Below the pieces are notes generated by a model, which did not search any database, was not told the origin of the DNA, and was given only the letters and a program-made list of their open reading frames with translations. Shown one piece after another: positions 25,736 through 34,860 of a stretch of DNA of 64,000 nt (position 1 is the first letter of the stretch; each line of letters opens with the position of its first letter). The stretch lies in the NCBI RefSeq assembly GCF_047501175.1, contig NZ_JBEQWH010000009.1, positions 1 through 64,000 on the forward strand, written 5' to 3'. The DNA is from Methanoprimaticola sp047501175. Lineage in GTDB: Archaea; Thermoplasmatota; Thermoplasmata; Methanomassiliicoccales; Methanomethylophilaceae. The position numbers and the translations under genes are program-made.

Positions 25736-26647
25736 ATGCGCATGGAGCTCGAAGTCTCGCTGGATCCGACCCTCGGATGCGGACAGGCCCACAGATGGAG
25801 GAAGGACGGGGACTGGTGGACCGGCGTGCTGGGAAACGAGATAGTCCGCCTGAGACAGACAGAGTACGGCGCGGATGTGGAGGGGTGCTCCGACAAGGCC
25901 GCACTCCTCGAGTATTTCCGCTCCGGCGACGACCTGCAGGGCATAGTCTCGGAGATATCCGAGAGGGACCCCTATGTAGCATCGCTGTCCTCCCAATGTC
26001 CCGGGCTCCGCATACTCAAACAGAACCCGTGGGAATGCCTGGGGACCTATCTCCTGGCTACGAACGCCAATGTCGCGAGGATCGGCAAGATGGTCGAATC
26101 CGTGTGCGAACTGTGCGGGAGGGACCTCGGAGGAAGGCATGCGTTCCCGACGCCAGGGGAGATCCTCGACCGTGCGGAGCTCATACCGTCTTGCAGGCTG
26201 GGTTTCCGCGAGAACAGGTTCATAGAGCTGGCTCAACGCACGGAGGATGGGGAGATCGACCCGTACGGGATCGCGTCCATGGAGTATGAGGAGTGTATCG
26301 GTGCGCTCATGGAGATAAAAGGGGTGGGTCCGAAGGTGGCCGATTGCGTGGCGATCTTCGGATGCGGACACCTCGATGCGTTCCCGGTCGACGTCCGCAT
26401 AGCGCAGATAATGGAGAACATGTACGGCGTGAAGGGCTCGTACAAGGTCGTGTCCCGGTATGGGCGCGAGAGATTCGGCAGATACGCGGGATACGCCCAG
26501 GAGTTCCTGTATCACAGCAAGTTCATAACGGGACCCGGAACGTCGTCGGTCGAGCGATACGACCGGGGAAGCGACGTCAGAGGCACTTCGGGGGCATCGT
26601 GCCGGTCTCCGACCGGTAGATCTCCGCGAGGAGCCCGATCTTCTTGA
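25736..26647 (+). CDS. 8-oxoguanine DNA glycosylase (Ogg-type, HhH-GPD)
   Basis: Base-excision repair glycosylase/AP lyase. The helix-hairpin-helix and catalytic block is clear: MEIKGVGPKVADCVAIFGC with the lysine nucleophile in GPKVAD, then AFPVDVRI with the conserved aspartate. The N-terminal beta domain with W/HRW-type segments (CGQAHRWRKDGD) matches the Ogg1 class. Start ATG 25736; ATG 25742 is equally possible. The recognised fold ends near YAQEFLYHS. The last ~40 residues are a low-complexity Arg/Ser tail read through the 3-prime end of the opposing HTH gene (71-base overlap), so the C-terminus is the uncertain part. Confidence 0.88.
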   Translation: MRMELEVSLDPTLGCGQAHRWRKDGDWWTGVLGNEIVRLRQTEYGADVEGCSDKAALLEYFRSGDDLQGIVSEISERDPYVASLSSQCPGLRILKQNPWECLGTYLLATNANVARIGKMVESVCELCGRDLGGRHAFPTPGEILDRAELIPSCRLGFRENRFIELAQRTEDGEIDPYGIASMEYEECIGALMEIKGVGPKVADCVAIFGCGHLDAFPVDVRIAQIMENMYGVKGSYKVVSRYGRERFGRYAGYAQEFLYHSKFITGPGTSSVERYDRGSDVRGTSGASCRSPTGRSPRGARSS

Positions 26648-26933
26648 CGGTCCCGCAGAGGGAGCACATCTCCCGGTCGAACTCGGAGTCCTCCTCCGCG
26701 ATCCTCCTGGCGGACTCCCTGACCTCTGCCAGGAACTGATCGTACATCTCCGCCGAGGAATACTCGCCGCCGCGCTTCTTTGTCAGATACTGGGATATGG
26801 CCGCATCGGTCACACCGAACCTGCGGGCGACCTCGGCCTGCTTCATACCGTATCCGGACACGAGCTCCCTTGCCACCTCTCTGCGGATTAGCGGCAGGAC
26901 CTGCCACACCACGATCTCGCAAGGTATCTTCAT
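26577..26933 (-). CDS. HTH transcriptional regulator (ThiR-like DNA-binding part)
   Basis: A 118-residue protein with an N-terminal Cro/XRE-type helix-turn-helix (MKQAEVARRFGVTDAAISQY). It opens KIPCEIVVWQVLPLIRREVA, which resembles the N-terminal region of archaeal ThiR-type regulators. The ThiN ligand domain that ThiR carries is absent. Instead there is a helical segment and a cysteine motif CSLCG plus a terminal KCL, possibly a metal or redox site. The TATA box (tttttaata, near 26960) is 27 bases before the ATG, so it is leaderless. The promoter holds TTAA-CCCCG-TTAA repeats that could be an operator. Target genes unknown. Confidence 0.78.
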   Translation of the reverse strand: MKIPCEIVVWQVLPLIRREVARELVSGYGMKQAEVARRFGVTDAAISQYLTKKRGGEYSSAEMYDQFLAEVRESARRIAEEDSEFDREMCSLCGTVKKIGLLAEIYRSETGTMPPKCL

Positions 26934-26980
26934 CGTCCATGGGATGCGATGACCCTATTAAAAACTTTAACCCCGTTAAC

Positions 26981-29900
26981 TCACGCACCGAGGTTCAGCT
27001 TGGAATAGAACTCCGAGACGTCCCAGTCGTCGTCATCCCTCTCCCTCTGCGACTCCAGTCTGACACCGGCGGCCTGTGCGGCCTCCTTGAGGATCCTGGA
27101 TGCACGGTCGGACCCTTCGAACTCCTCGACCTTCGCGCCGGACACGCACACCTTCCCCTTGAACGAGCCGATGATCTCCGGGCCGCGCATGATCACTGCC
27201 TTCGTGCTCCCGCAGTGCGCACGTATGTGCTCGCGCAGGTACAGGCTGAGGTTGTCCTGGGTGTTGAGGACGAATGACTCGCCGAACCCGATGTGCCTCT
27301 TCCCGACGTCCGGGGACAGCATCCATCTCAGTGTGGGGTCCCCCTCCATGAAGAACCCCTTCTTCACCACGCCGTCGTTCTCCAGCTCGGCGAGGACCCG
27401 CCTCGCCTCCGACATCCTGCACTCTATGAAGAGCGAGAAGAGGTCCGCGGTGAACGAGCCGAATCCCTTGAAATGCTCGGCGGCCACACGCTTCAGCGCA
27501 TCGAAGCGGTCGATGCCCGCATCCTTCACCTCGACGTACCTGGAGTCGAGGTCCTGGCCTATGACCGTGCCGCGGACGAGCTCGTTTATCGCCTCGGACG
27601 TGACCTCCTGCGAATAGGGGGAGTTCGAGAATATCTCCTTCCTGGAGATGGGCTGGTCGCGCCTCACGATCCCCAGGACGCTCTTGGCGGGCTCGGACAT
27701 GACGATGGCCTTGGCGGAACGGTACAGCCCCGCGGTCTCGGGGGTCGCGTACCCTATGAAGGACGGCATCAGCGCGATCTTCAGGGCACCGGTCCCGTCC
27801 AGCTGCTTCTTCAGCGAGGACGTGTCCCGGACACGAATGGGCAGCTCCTGCTCCCCTCTGATGTATCCGCGCGAGTTCAGGAGGATCGCGGCCGTCCCCT
27901 TCCAATCGGTCTTGGAGACGCCCTGCCTCCGGATGGCCATGCTGATCAGTATGTCCTCGGACACCGTCCAGGGCTCGAACCTCCCCTTCGCATAGAACCC
28001 GTTTATGAGATGGTACCCGTTCGACAGCAGGACGTCCGCGACCTGGTCGTCCAGCTCGGAAGCGTCCTTGTTCAGGATCTCGCGTATGCGCACTATCTCC
28101 ATGCCCTTCTGCCGGTAGAATCCCATCATCCGGTCTATCGCGGCGAGGACCTCGGGGAGCATCGACGGATCGTCCATGTCCATGCCGCGTATGTCGATGA
28201 CCCCTGCCATCTCCCACATCTCCATGGCCCCGACCACGGTGTTCCCGCGGACGATCGGGTAGATCCACTTGTCCCCGTAGCGCGAGGTGATCTCCGCCCA
28301 CTTGGACCCCAGGTCCGGGTCGGACAGCGTCAGGATCCGGAGCGGGAACTCCTGCTCCGGGACATCGTCCAGGCGGGGGATCTCATCGGACATCACCAGC
28401 ATGGGCGTCTGACCCTCGCCGACCAGGATGGTCTCCGCCCCGATGTCGGATGCCACGGCCTCGGTCTCGTCCGCGGACACCCCTGTTATGAACCTCATGG
28501 AGCCTGCGGGGACCGGGCCGTATCCGCGTATCGCCCTCTCGGTGAGCGTCCTGAGCGCATCGTCCCCGGGCACGTCGGGCGTGTACGGCGCGTACGTGTT
28601 CTCGGTCCCCCAGTCCTCCTTGTCGTCGAAGTCGCGCACCACCATCAGGGAGCGGTCTATCCTCATGACGGCCTCCTTGGCGGCCTCCTTGTCCATGCCG
28701 GTGGCCGCCAGGATCTGCCTGAACGTGGCGCGGCCGCTGCGCTCGATGACCTCCATGACGCGCTCGTCCCCCGGCTGCGTCTCGTCGTTCCGCATCGTGG
28801 CGAGCCTCGCACCATCCTCGCGGAGCACGAACCGCACCCTTCCGCGGACGAAGCGCCCGAGGAGGATCTCCCCGGACCTGCGCATCTCCTGCCATTCCGA
28901 GAGATCGAAGCCGTCCACCCTCTGGAAGACGTCCAGCTCGCTGCCCGCGCTACCGTAGAACTCGAAGTACTCGCGTATCGACGAGAACCTCTCGCCCTTG
29001 GAGAGCCTGTAGCGCTCGACGGTCTCGTAATCATAGACGTTGTCCTTGCCGGCCTTCAGGCGCATGTAGTCCAGCTTCAGCATGTACTGGTCGTTCTCGG
29101 AGATCAGGAACTTGCCCTTGACGACCTCCTCCTCCGCGCACAGGGATTCCAGGGACGTCTTCGCCTCGGAGTCCTCCAGCGACAGCGCGTACGCCACCTC
29201 CTGGACGGTTGCGGGAGCGAAGCACTCCAGGTAGCGCAGGACTATGCGGTCGATCGCGGAGTCCCTGTCCATGTCGGGGACGTCCGCGCGGGAGAAGTAC
29301 CATCTGTTGTTGCCGGTTATCCCCGCCCTCGTCACCAGGTACATGGACTCGAGCTTCCTGACGGACCTGAACACGGCGTCCTCGCTGACCTCCAGGTCCG
29401 CGGTGACCTCCGAGAGCAGGGTCCTCTCGCCTATCCTCTCCAGGACGGCCTCGTCGACGTCGTTGAGCTTCCTCTCCTTCCTCGTCGCGGCCGCATAGAA
29501 CGGTATCTCCGAACGTGTCATGACGTGGGTCTCGTCGAGGAAGACCGTGCCCAGCACGCCTTCGTTTATTAGGTCGCGGACCCAACCGTCCACGGTGGCC
29601 TTGTCCTCGTCCGCGTACGCGTAGATGTTGCGCCCCCTCTGCCTGAGCGCCTGCAGCGGCCCCGTGGAGGCAAGGACCTTCGGGACGTCCTCCTTGCAGA
29701 GCGCCCTGGGGGGCTTCTGTGAGAAGTACGGGATGATCTGGTCCTCGGTGAACTCGAACTCGGACACGGAATCCCCCAGCGCACGGTACAGGACCTTGCG
29801 GTGGAGCTCCCTGAGCAGTGCGGACCTGTCCTCCATGAGGACGATGTCCGAGAATCCCGACAGGATGGCCGAATGGGCGAACGGGGACGGCGTCCCGGTG

Positions 29901-32344
29901 AAGCGGATGACGTCCACCTTCATGCCGCCGGAGCGTATCATGTCCAGGACCACCTTGGCATTCTTGATGTCCATGTCGTCCTCCAGGACCTCCCTGTACG
30001 TCTCCTCGATGACCGGGACGTTCTCCATGTCCCCCAGGGCCTCCAGGAGGTACGTGGAGCGGATCTGCTGCCTGTTGACCGATATCGGACGGCCCATGTA
30101 GTTCCTGAGGATCATGAAGCTGCGTGACGCGGTGTGCCTGAACCTGAGCTTGAAGATCTCCGAATCGCGGATGGCCTTGCGGAGGATGGGGTCGATCTCG
30201 TCCGGGCCGACCATCGCAGGAACCGTAGAGGGGTCGATCTTCCTGGGAAGTCCGAGCATGAAGCTGTCGTCGGAGATCGTTATGGAGACGTTCGACCCTA
30301 TGGCCCCGGTTATCCTGTACGCATACGCCCTGGACAAGGCGTCGTTGACCCTGCGGCCGAACGGGAAATGGAAGACCAGCTTCTGGTTGCCGGAGGGGTC
30401 GATGTACTCCTCGATCGCCAACCTCCTGCAATCCGGGATGAACCCCGCGACCGCGTCCTGCTCCCTGAAATAGGACAGGATGCTCCTTGCGGAGCCCTCG
30501 TCCACATCGAAGTCCCTGGATATGCTGGCTATCGCATCGGGGTCCTTCTCCCTTATGATGTCCTCCATCTCGCTCCTGAACTCCGCTATGTCCATCGACA
30601 GGTCGAAGCTCCTGGGAAGCATCTCCCCCGCCCATGACGGGACGGTCGGCTTCCTTCCGCTGGCCTCCTTGACGTATGCGGTCATGCCCTTGGAGCGGAC
30701 GAACTCGAACGAGCGCCCGCCCAGAACGAAGACGTCCCTCGGGGACAGCCTCTCCACGAACTTCTCGGAGAGCTCCCCGGCGGTGCTGCCGTGATTTGTG
30801 ACCACCCTGTAGTTGGCCTCCTCCGGGATGGTCCCCAGATTCATGAAGTAGATCATGCGGGAGCCTTTCCTCTTTCCGAAGTTGGCCTCCTCCGGGTCGT
30901 ACCAGATCTTGGAGTACACGCCTTCGAAATCATCCTTGCTGCCCAGGTACCTGAGCACCTGCGTGAACGACTCCTCGGAAAGGTTGCGGTAGCAATAGGA
31001 TCCCTTGACCAGCTCGTATGCCTCGTGAGCGTCCCACTTCTTGTCCAGACTCATGCCCACGACGGTCTGGGACAGGACATCCAGGCAGTTCTCCGGGATG
31101 CCGACCCGGTCTATGTCCCCGCGATGGGCCGCCCTGCACATGACGGCGCACTCCACCAGGTCGTCGGGGTCGAACACCAGGAGGCGCCCCTTGGCGACCT
31201 TCCCGAAGCTGTGCCCGCTCCTGCCGATCCTCTGGAGGCCTTTTGCGACGGACTTCGGCGACCCGATCTGGCACACCAGGTCCACGGACCCGATGTCTAT
31301 CCCGAGCTCCAGCGATGTCGAGGAGACGACACAACGGATCTCCCCGTGCTTGAGCCTCTCCTCCACATCCAGCCTTATCTCCTTGCTGAGGGAGCTGTGG
31401 TGGACCTCGATGCTGTCGAGCCCGCGCTCCTTGAGCTTGTAGACGACGCTCTCGGCGCCGGACCTCGTGTTCGTGAACACCAGCGTGGTCTCGTGCTGGT
31501 CCACCAGGTCCTTCAGCATGTCGTACATCATCGAGTTGACGATGTCCGATGGGAGAGCGGTCATGTCTGTGGCGGGACATATCACCTTGAGGTCCAACTG
31601 CTTCTTGGACCCGGACTCTATCAGCGCCACGTCGCGACAGGACCCGTCGGGGTTGCATCCCACGAGATAGGCCGCGATCGCCTCGATGGGAGCGAGAGTC
31701 GCCGACAGGCCTATGCGGACGAAGTCGTTCTCGCAATGGTTCCTGAGCCTCTCCAGGGTCAGCGACAGGAATGCCCCTCTTTTGGAGTCGCATATGTCGT
31801 GGATCTCATCCAGGATCACCCACTCGACGTTCTTGAAGGACTCGCTGAACTTGGGCGCGGACAGGATGAGGGCGAGACTCTCCGGCGTCGTGATGAGGAT
31901 GTGCGGAGGGTGACGGACCATCTTCTGCCTCTCGTTCTGCGGCGTGTCGCCGGAACGTACGGCCACACGTATGTCCGGGACGTTCATCCCACGCTCCTCC
32001 GCCAGCTCGCGCATCTGGGCGAGAGGCTCGTTGAGATTGCGGTTGACGTCGTTCGCCAGTGCCTTGAGCGGCGAGACGTAGATGCAGTACACCCTCTCCT
32101 CCAGGGTCCCCTCCCTGGCGTAACGGGTGAGCTCGTTGATGATGCTGGTGAATGCCGTGAGGGTCTTTCCGGACCCGGTGGGCGACGAGACGAGCACATT
32201 GCGCCTCTGATGTATGACAGGTATGGCCTTCGCCTGAGGTATGGTAAGATTGTCGAACCTCTCCTCGAACCACGTTGAGATAAGAGGTTCCATCTGAGAC
32301 ATTACCTCGTCCTTGGTGTATGTCCTATCTACTTTCTCAAGCAT
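26981..32344 (-). CDS. lhr: Large Lhr-type helicase (1787 aa)
   Basis: Superfamily 2 helicase. The core carries Walker A SPTGSGKT at 54-61, DEIH near 180, GLSATL, and motif VI QRIGRSGHS. The Lhr core winged-helix domain follows. A very long C-terminal half of more than 800 residues is built of repeated winged-helix-like units, with a YcaQ-like segment around VYDYETVERYRLSKGERF, as in full-length Lhr proteins. An upstream open frame of 32 residues is ignored: the TATA box at 32377-32386 gives a start site close to the ATG at 32344. Long Lhr helicases unwind 3-prime-tailed DNA and RNA-DNA hybrids in repair. This is the largest gene in the window. Confidence 0.92.
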   Translation of the reverse strand: MLEKVDRTYTKDEVMSQMEPLISTWFEERFDNLTIPQAKAIPVIHQRRNVLVSSPTGSGKTLTAFTSIINELTRYAREGTLEERVYCIYVSPLKALANDVNRNLNEPLAQMRELAEERGMNVPDIRVAVRSGDTPQNERQKMVRHPPHILITTPESLALILSAPKFSESFKNVEWVILDEIHDICDSKRGAFLSLTLERLRNHCENDFVRIGLSATLAPIEAIAAYLVGCNPDGSCRDVALIESGSKKQLDLKVICPATDMTALPSDIVNSMMYDMLKDLVDQHETTLVFTNTRSGAESVVYKLKERGLDSIEVHHSSLSKEIRLDVEERLKHGEIRCVVSSTSLELGIDIGSVDLVCQIGSPKSVAKGLQRIGRSGHSFGKVAKGRLLVFDPDDLVECAVMCRAAHRGDIDRVGIPENCLDVLSQTVVGMSLDKKWDAHEAYELVKGSYCYRNLSEESFTQVLRYLGSKDDFEGVYSKIWYDPEEANFGKRKGSRMIYFMNLGTIPEEANYRVVTNHGSTAGELSEKFVERLSPRDVFVLGGRSFEFVRSKGMTAYVKEASGRKPTVPSWAGEMLPRSFDLSMDIAEFRSEMEDIIREKDPDAIASISRDFDVDEGSARSILSYFREQDAVAGFIPDCRRLAIEEYIDPSGNQKLVFHFPFGRRVNDALSRAYAYRITGAIGSNVSITISDDSFMLGLPRKIDPSTVPAMVGPDEIDPILRKAIRDSEIFKLRFRHTASRSFMILRNYMGRPISVNRQQIRSTYLLEALGDMENVPVIEETYREVLEDDMDIKNAKVVLDMIRSGGMKVDVIRFTGTPSPFAHSAILSGFSDIVLMEDRSALLRELHRKVLYRALGDSVSEFEFTEDQIIPYFSQKPPRALCKEDVPKVLASTGPLQALRQRGRNIYAYADEDKATVDGWVRDLINEGVLGTVFLDETHVMTRSEIPFYAAATRKERKLNDVDEAVLERIGERTLLSEVTADLEVSEDAVFRSVRKLESMYLVTRAGITGNNRWYFSRADVPDMDRDSAIDRIVLRYLECFAPATVQEVAYALSLEDSEAKTSLESLCAEEEVVKGKFLISENDQYMLKLDYMRLKAGKDNVYDYETVERYRLSKGERFSSIREYFEFYGSAGSELDVFQRVDGFDLSEWQEMRRSGEILLGRFVRGRVRFVLREDGARLATMRNDETQPGDERVMEVIERSGRATFRQILAATGMDKEAAKEAVMRIDRSLMVVRDFDDKEDWGTENTYAPYTPDVPGDDALRTLTERAIRGYGPVPAGSMRFITGVSADETEAVASDIGAETILVGEGQTPMLVMSDEIPRLDDVPEQEFPLRILTLSDPDLGSKWAEITSRYGDKWIYPIVRGNTVVGAMEMWEMAGVIDIRGMDMDDPSMLPEVLAAIDRMMGFYRQKGMEIVRIREILNKDASELDDQVADVLLSNGYHLINGFYAKGRFEPWTVSEDILISMAIRRQGVSKTDWKGTAAILLNSRGYIRGEQELPIRVRDTSSLKKQLDGTGALKIALMPSFIGYATPETAGLYRSAKAIVMSEPAKSVLGIVRRDQPISRKEIFSNSPYSQEVTSEAINELVRGTVIGQDLDSRYVEVKDAGIDRFDALKRVAAEHFKGFGSFTADLFSLFIECRMSEARRVLAELENDGVVKKGFFMEGDPTLRWMLSPDVGKRHIGFGESFVLNTQDNLSLYLREHIRAHCGSTKAVIMRGPEIIGSFKGKVCVSGAKVEEFEGSDRASRILKEAAQAAGVRLESQRERDDDDWDVSEFYSKLNLGA

Positions 32345-32376
32345 CTCGACCACGAATGGGACGCCTAAGATGGATG

Positions 32377-32386
32377 TTATAATAAG
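32377..32386 (-). promoter_or_regulatory. TATA box of the large lhr gene
   Basis: Minus strand cttattataa, giving a start of transcription about 10 bases before the ATG at 32344. Confidence 0.6.
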
Positions 32387-32479
32387 TGTTTCCCAGCGAC
32401 GGATAGCGTGCATGTGACGGCACGCGTCCCGAAGCTTCATTGGGTACCATTAATTAGGTGCTTTCCGATAGATGCCAGC

Positions 32480-33403
32480 ATGAGGCGTGATGTCCTGGTC
32501 GTCCTCGCGGTCGTCGTGGCCGCAAGCATTCTGTTCGCGCCCTGTGCGCTGGAAGATGCGTCTTCGGCGAAGGAGGAGCCCGATCCCCTGCCGGTCACGA
32601 CTTTCACCGTGTACGGGTATGTGTCGAACATCTCGGACCACGACAAGAACGTCCCCCTCGGCGATGTGTCCGTGAGCCTCATGGACAAGAACGGGGACCT
32701 GATCGAAGGGACCGTCACATCGGAGGACGGCAGGTTCGAGTTCACATACGACCTGAACGACTGCGACCCGGGATACATCTTCTTCGACCTTCCGGGCTAC
32801 ACCCCCAGGGCACTGCCCGACTCCATGGAGTTCACGGACGATGCCAACACGGTCTCCTTCGACATCTCGGAGATCACGCCTGACGAGGAGGGGAAATACC
32901 CGCTGAGCGGGGACTGCTACTCTGGCAAGGCCGTCGGAATGGCGATCACCAACGGAACGCTGTTCGGCACCGTCTATGGGATAAATGGCAACAACACGTT
33001 CGAGGTCGAGGGATCCGTCGTCACGGCGATATCGGCCAACGGGATACGTTACACCGCCAACACGAATTCCGCAGGGTATTTCGAGATGACAGTCCCATAC
33101 GGGACCTACTACATCTCGGCCACATGCAGCGGGTTCCAGAACTCGGAGACGATATTCGTCTCCACATCGGAGGCGTCCGCCATCTCCATCACCATGCAGG
33201 AGAACGAGTTCGGGATAGAGTTCCTCGGGGGAATCGATGCCCCGCATGCCCTCCTGGGAATCAGCATAATGCTGATAATCGTCGCATTGGCCGTGAGCCT
33301 CGCGATCGTCCACAGATCCAGGACCGAAGGGTCGGAGATCGTCGTGATAAACGACCTCGAACCCCTCGACAGTGACGAAGACGACTCGATCGAGCATCCC
33401 TGA
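32480..33403 (+). CDS. Membrane-anchored surface protein with carboxypeptidase-regulatory-like domains
   Basis: Predicted exported protein of 307 aa. A signal peptide (RRDVLVVLAVVVAASILFAP) is followed by two beta-sandwich domains of the CarboxypepD_reg type. The first is around VYGYVSNISDHDKNVPLGDVSVSL then SEDGRFEF; the second around GTVYGINGNN, NSAGYFEMTVPYGTYYIS. A C-terminal hydrophobic helix (LLGISIMLIIVALAVSLAIV) and acidic cytoplasmic tail complete it. The longer upstream frame is rejected because an attaatta box at 32450-32457 is 26 bases before the ATG at 32480. The 3-prime end overlaps the opposing fumB frame by 143 bases. Role unknown; likely part of the cell envelope. Confidence 0.82.
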   Translation: MRRDVLVVLAVVVAASILFAPCALEDASSAKEEPDPLPVTTFTVYGYVSNISDHDKNVPLGDVSVSLMDKNGDLIEGTVTSEDGRFEFTYDLNDCDPGYIFFDLPGYTPRALPDSMEFTDDANTVSFDISEITPDEEGKYPLSGDCYSGKAVGMAITNGTLFGTVYGINGNNTFEVEGSVVTAISANGIRYTANTNSAGYFEMTVPYGTYYISATCSGFQNSETIFVSTSEASAISITMQENEFGIEFLGGIDAPHALLGISIMLIIVALAVSLAIVHRSRTEGSEIVVINDLEPLDSDEDDSIEHP

Positions 33404-33956
33404 CGAGCGACCGGGACACGTTCTCATACAAGCTGTTCCCGTCGGCATCGATGGCCACGATCAGCGGGCCGAGTCTAGAGGTCTCGAAGCTCCAGAGGGC
33501 CTCGGCCATGCCAAGGTCCTCCCACTTCACCCCGGTGCATCTCCCAAGACCCTCGGCCAGGGAGACGGCTGCACCGCCGGTGGCGGCAAGATAGACGCAT
33601 CCGCACTCCTTCATGGCCTGGACGACCTCGGGGGACATGCCCCCCTTGCCTATGATCGCACGGATCCCGAACTCGCGGATCATCCTGGGCTCCAGCACGT
33701 TCATCCTCGCGGATGTCGTCGGACCCGCGGCGACCACCGCCCATCCGTCATCCATCCTCCTCATGATTGGCCCGCAATGGTAGAGGACGCACCCGTCGAG
33801 TTCGCACGGAGTCTCCTTCCCCTCCGACCTCAGCTCGAGCGCGCGGATGTGTGCCTCGTCGCGTCCCGTGACCACCGGCCCGGTGACGAACACAGTATCC
33901 CCGAGCTTGAGGGACCGGACCGCATCCTCGGAGAGCGGCGATACCAGATTTGTCAC
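33261..33956 (-). CDS. fumB: Fumarate hydratase class I, beta subunit
   Basis: C-terminal half of the two-subunit Fe-S fumarase (fumarate to malate). It begins with GTG overlapping the fumA stop (GTGA) and contains LSEDAVRSLKLGDTVFVTGPVVTGRDEAH, GPTTSARMN, IGKGGMSPEV and AATGGAAVSLAEGL. The expected end of the domain is near PLIVAIDADGNSLYENV. The open frame runs about 45 residues further through the 3-prime end of the convergent surface-protein gene with an Arg/Ser-rich, unlikely-looking tail. Either the overlap is real or a frameshift hides an earlier stop. Fumarase serves the partial TCA pathway used for 2-oxoglutarate synthesis. Confidence 0.9.
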   Translation of the reverse strand: MTNLVSPLSEDAVRSLKLGDTVFVTGPVVTGRDEAHIRALELRSEGKETPCELDGCVLYHCGPIMRRMDDGWAVVAAGPTTSARMNVLEPRMIREFGIRAIIGKGGMSPEVVQAMKECGCVYLAATGGAAVSLAEGLGRCTGVKWEDLGMAEALWSFETSRLGPLIVAIDADGNSLYENVSRSLVRDARSSRLRHCRGVRGRLSRRSPTLRSWICGRSRGSRPMRRLSALC

Positions 33957-34822
33957 AGAACCGCCCCCTGCGCGTAATCGACACCGTTCTCCGTTATCTT
34001 GGCGGAGGCGCGGCGGGTCGCCCAGCACCCCATGTTGACCGCTACGGGGAGACTGGCAGTGTGGCAGTTCGCCTTCCTGATCCTGACCCCCAGACAGGTC
34101 GTGTTGCCGCCGAGCCCCATCGGACCGAGGCCCGATGCGTTCAACCTCATGAAGATCCTCTCCTCCATGTCCTTGAGCACGGGGTCGGGATTCTCGACAT
34201 CCAGAGGGGTGGCGAGCGCCATCTTGGCCATCTCCGCGCATGTGTCGGACATCCCTCCGATGCCTACGCCGACCACGGTGGGAGGACATGGCCTGCCCCC
34301 TGCGTTCAGGACGGAATCGACGATGAAATCCTCCACGCCCTTCACGCCTTCCGCTGGATTCAGCATGCCTACCCTGGTCATGTTCTCCGATCCGGCACCC
34401 TTGGGCAGGACGGTTATCTCGGTGAAATCGTCGTCCGTTGGGATGAAATGGATCATCGGCATGCCCGGACCCAGGTTCCTCCCGTCGTTCTCCCTGGTCA
34501 GGGGATCGACGGTGTTCGGCCTCAGGGGGATCTCGGAGGTCGCCCTCTCCACGCCCTTGGAGATCTCCGTAGCGATGGACGAATCGAACCTCCCCCGGAC
34601 GTAGAACACAGGTATCCCGGTATCCTGGCACATGGGCTTTCCCATGTGTTCGGCCTTCTTCAGATTGTCCATTATGGCACCGATCTGGGTATAGGCCACA
34701 GGGTTGGTCTCCCACATGCCTGCGGCCTCCAGGGCCCAACCGACATCCTCGGGAATCCTCGTATTGGCCAGGCGGAGAAGGTTGACGACGACCTGGTCCA
34801 CCGGCTCGGGCAACTTGATCAT
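33953..34822 (-). CDS. fumA: Fumarate hydratase class I, alpha subunit
   Basis: Catalytic, 4Fe-4S-binding half of class I fumarase, 289 aa. Cluster cysteines are in MCQDTG, SDTCAEM and NTTCLGV; family motifs PLRPNTVDPLT, HFIPTDDDF and GLGPMGLGGNTTC are present. A minus-strand ccaaatatgg box near 34846 lies about 25 bases ahead of the ATG, so fumA probably has its own leaderless promoter despite being only 38 bases after nmd3. It is coupled to fumB by a four-base overlap. Confidence 0.94.
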   Translation of the reverse strand: MIKLPEPVDQVVVNLLRLANTRIPEDVGWALEAAGMWETNPVAYTQIGAIMDNLKKAEHMGKPMCQDTGIPVFYVRGRFDSSIATEISKGVERATSEIPLRPNTVDPLTRENDGRNLGPGMPMIHFIPTDDDFTEITVLPKGAGSENMTRVGMLNPAEGVKGVEDFIVDSVLNAGGRPCPPTVVGVGIGGMSDTCAEMAKMALATPLDVENPDPVLKDMEERIFMRLNASGLGPMGLGGNTTCLGVRIRKANCHTASLPVAVNMGCWATRRASAKITENGVDYAQGAVL

Positions 34823-34860
34823 GCCCGGTTAACGGAGGTCGCCATATTTGGAACGTACCG

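Noticed and set aside
26981..32344. Several 400-760 codon frames opposite or beside the large lhr gene
   Set aside because: They follow the third-position GC pattern of lhr and lack start signals or motifs.
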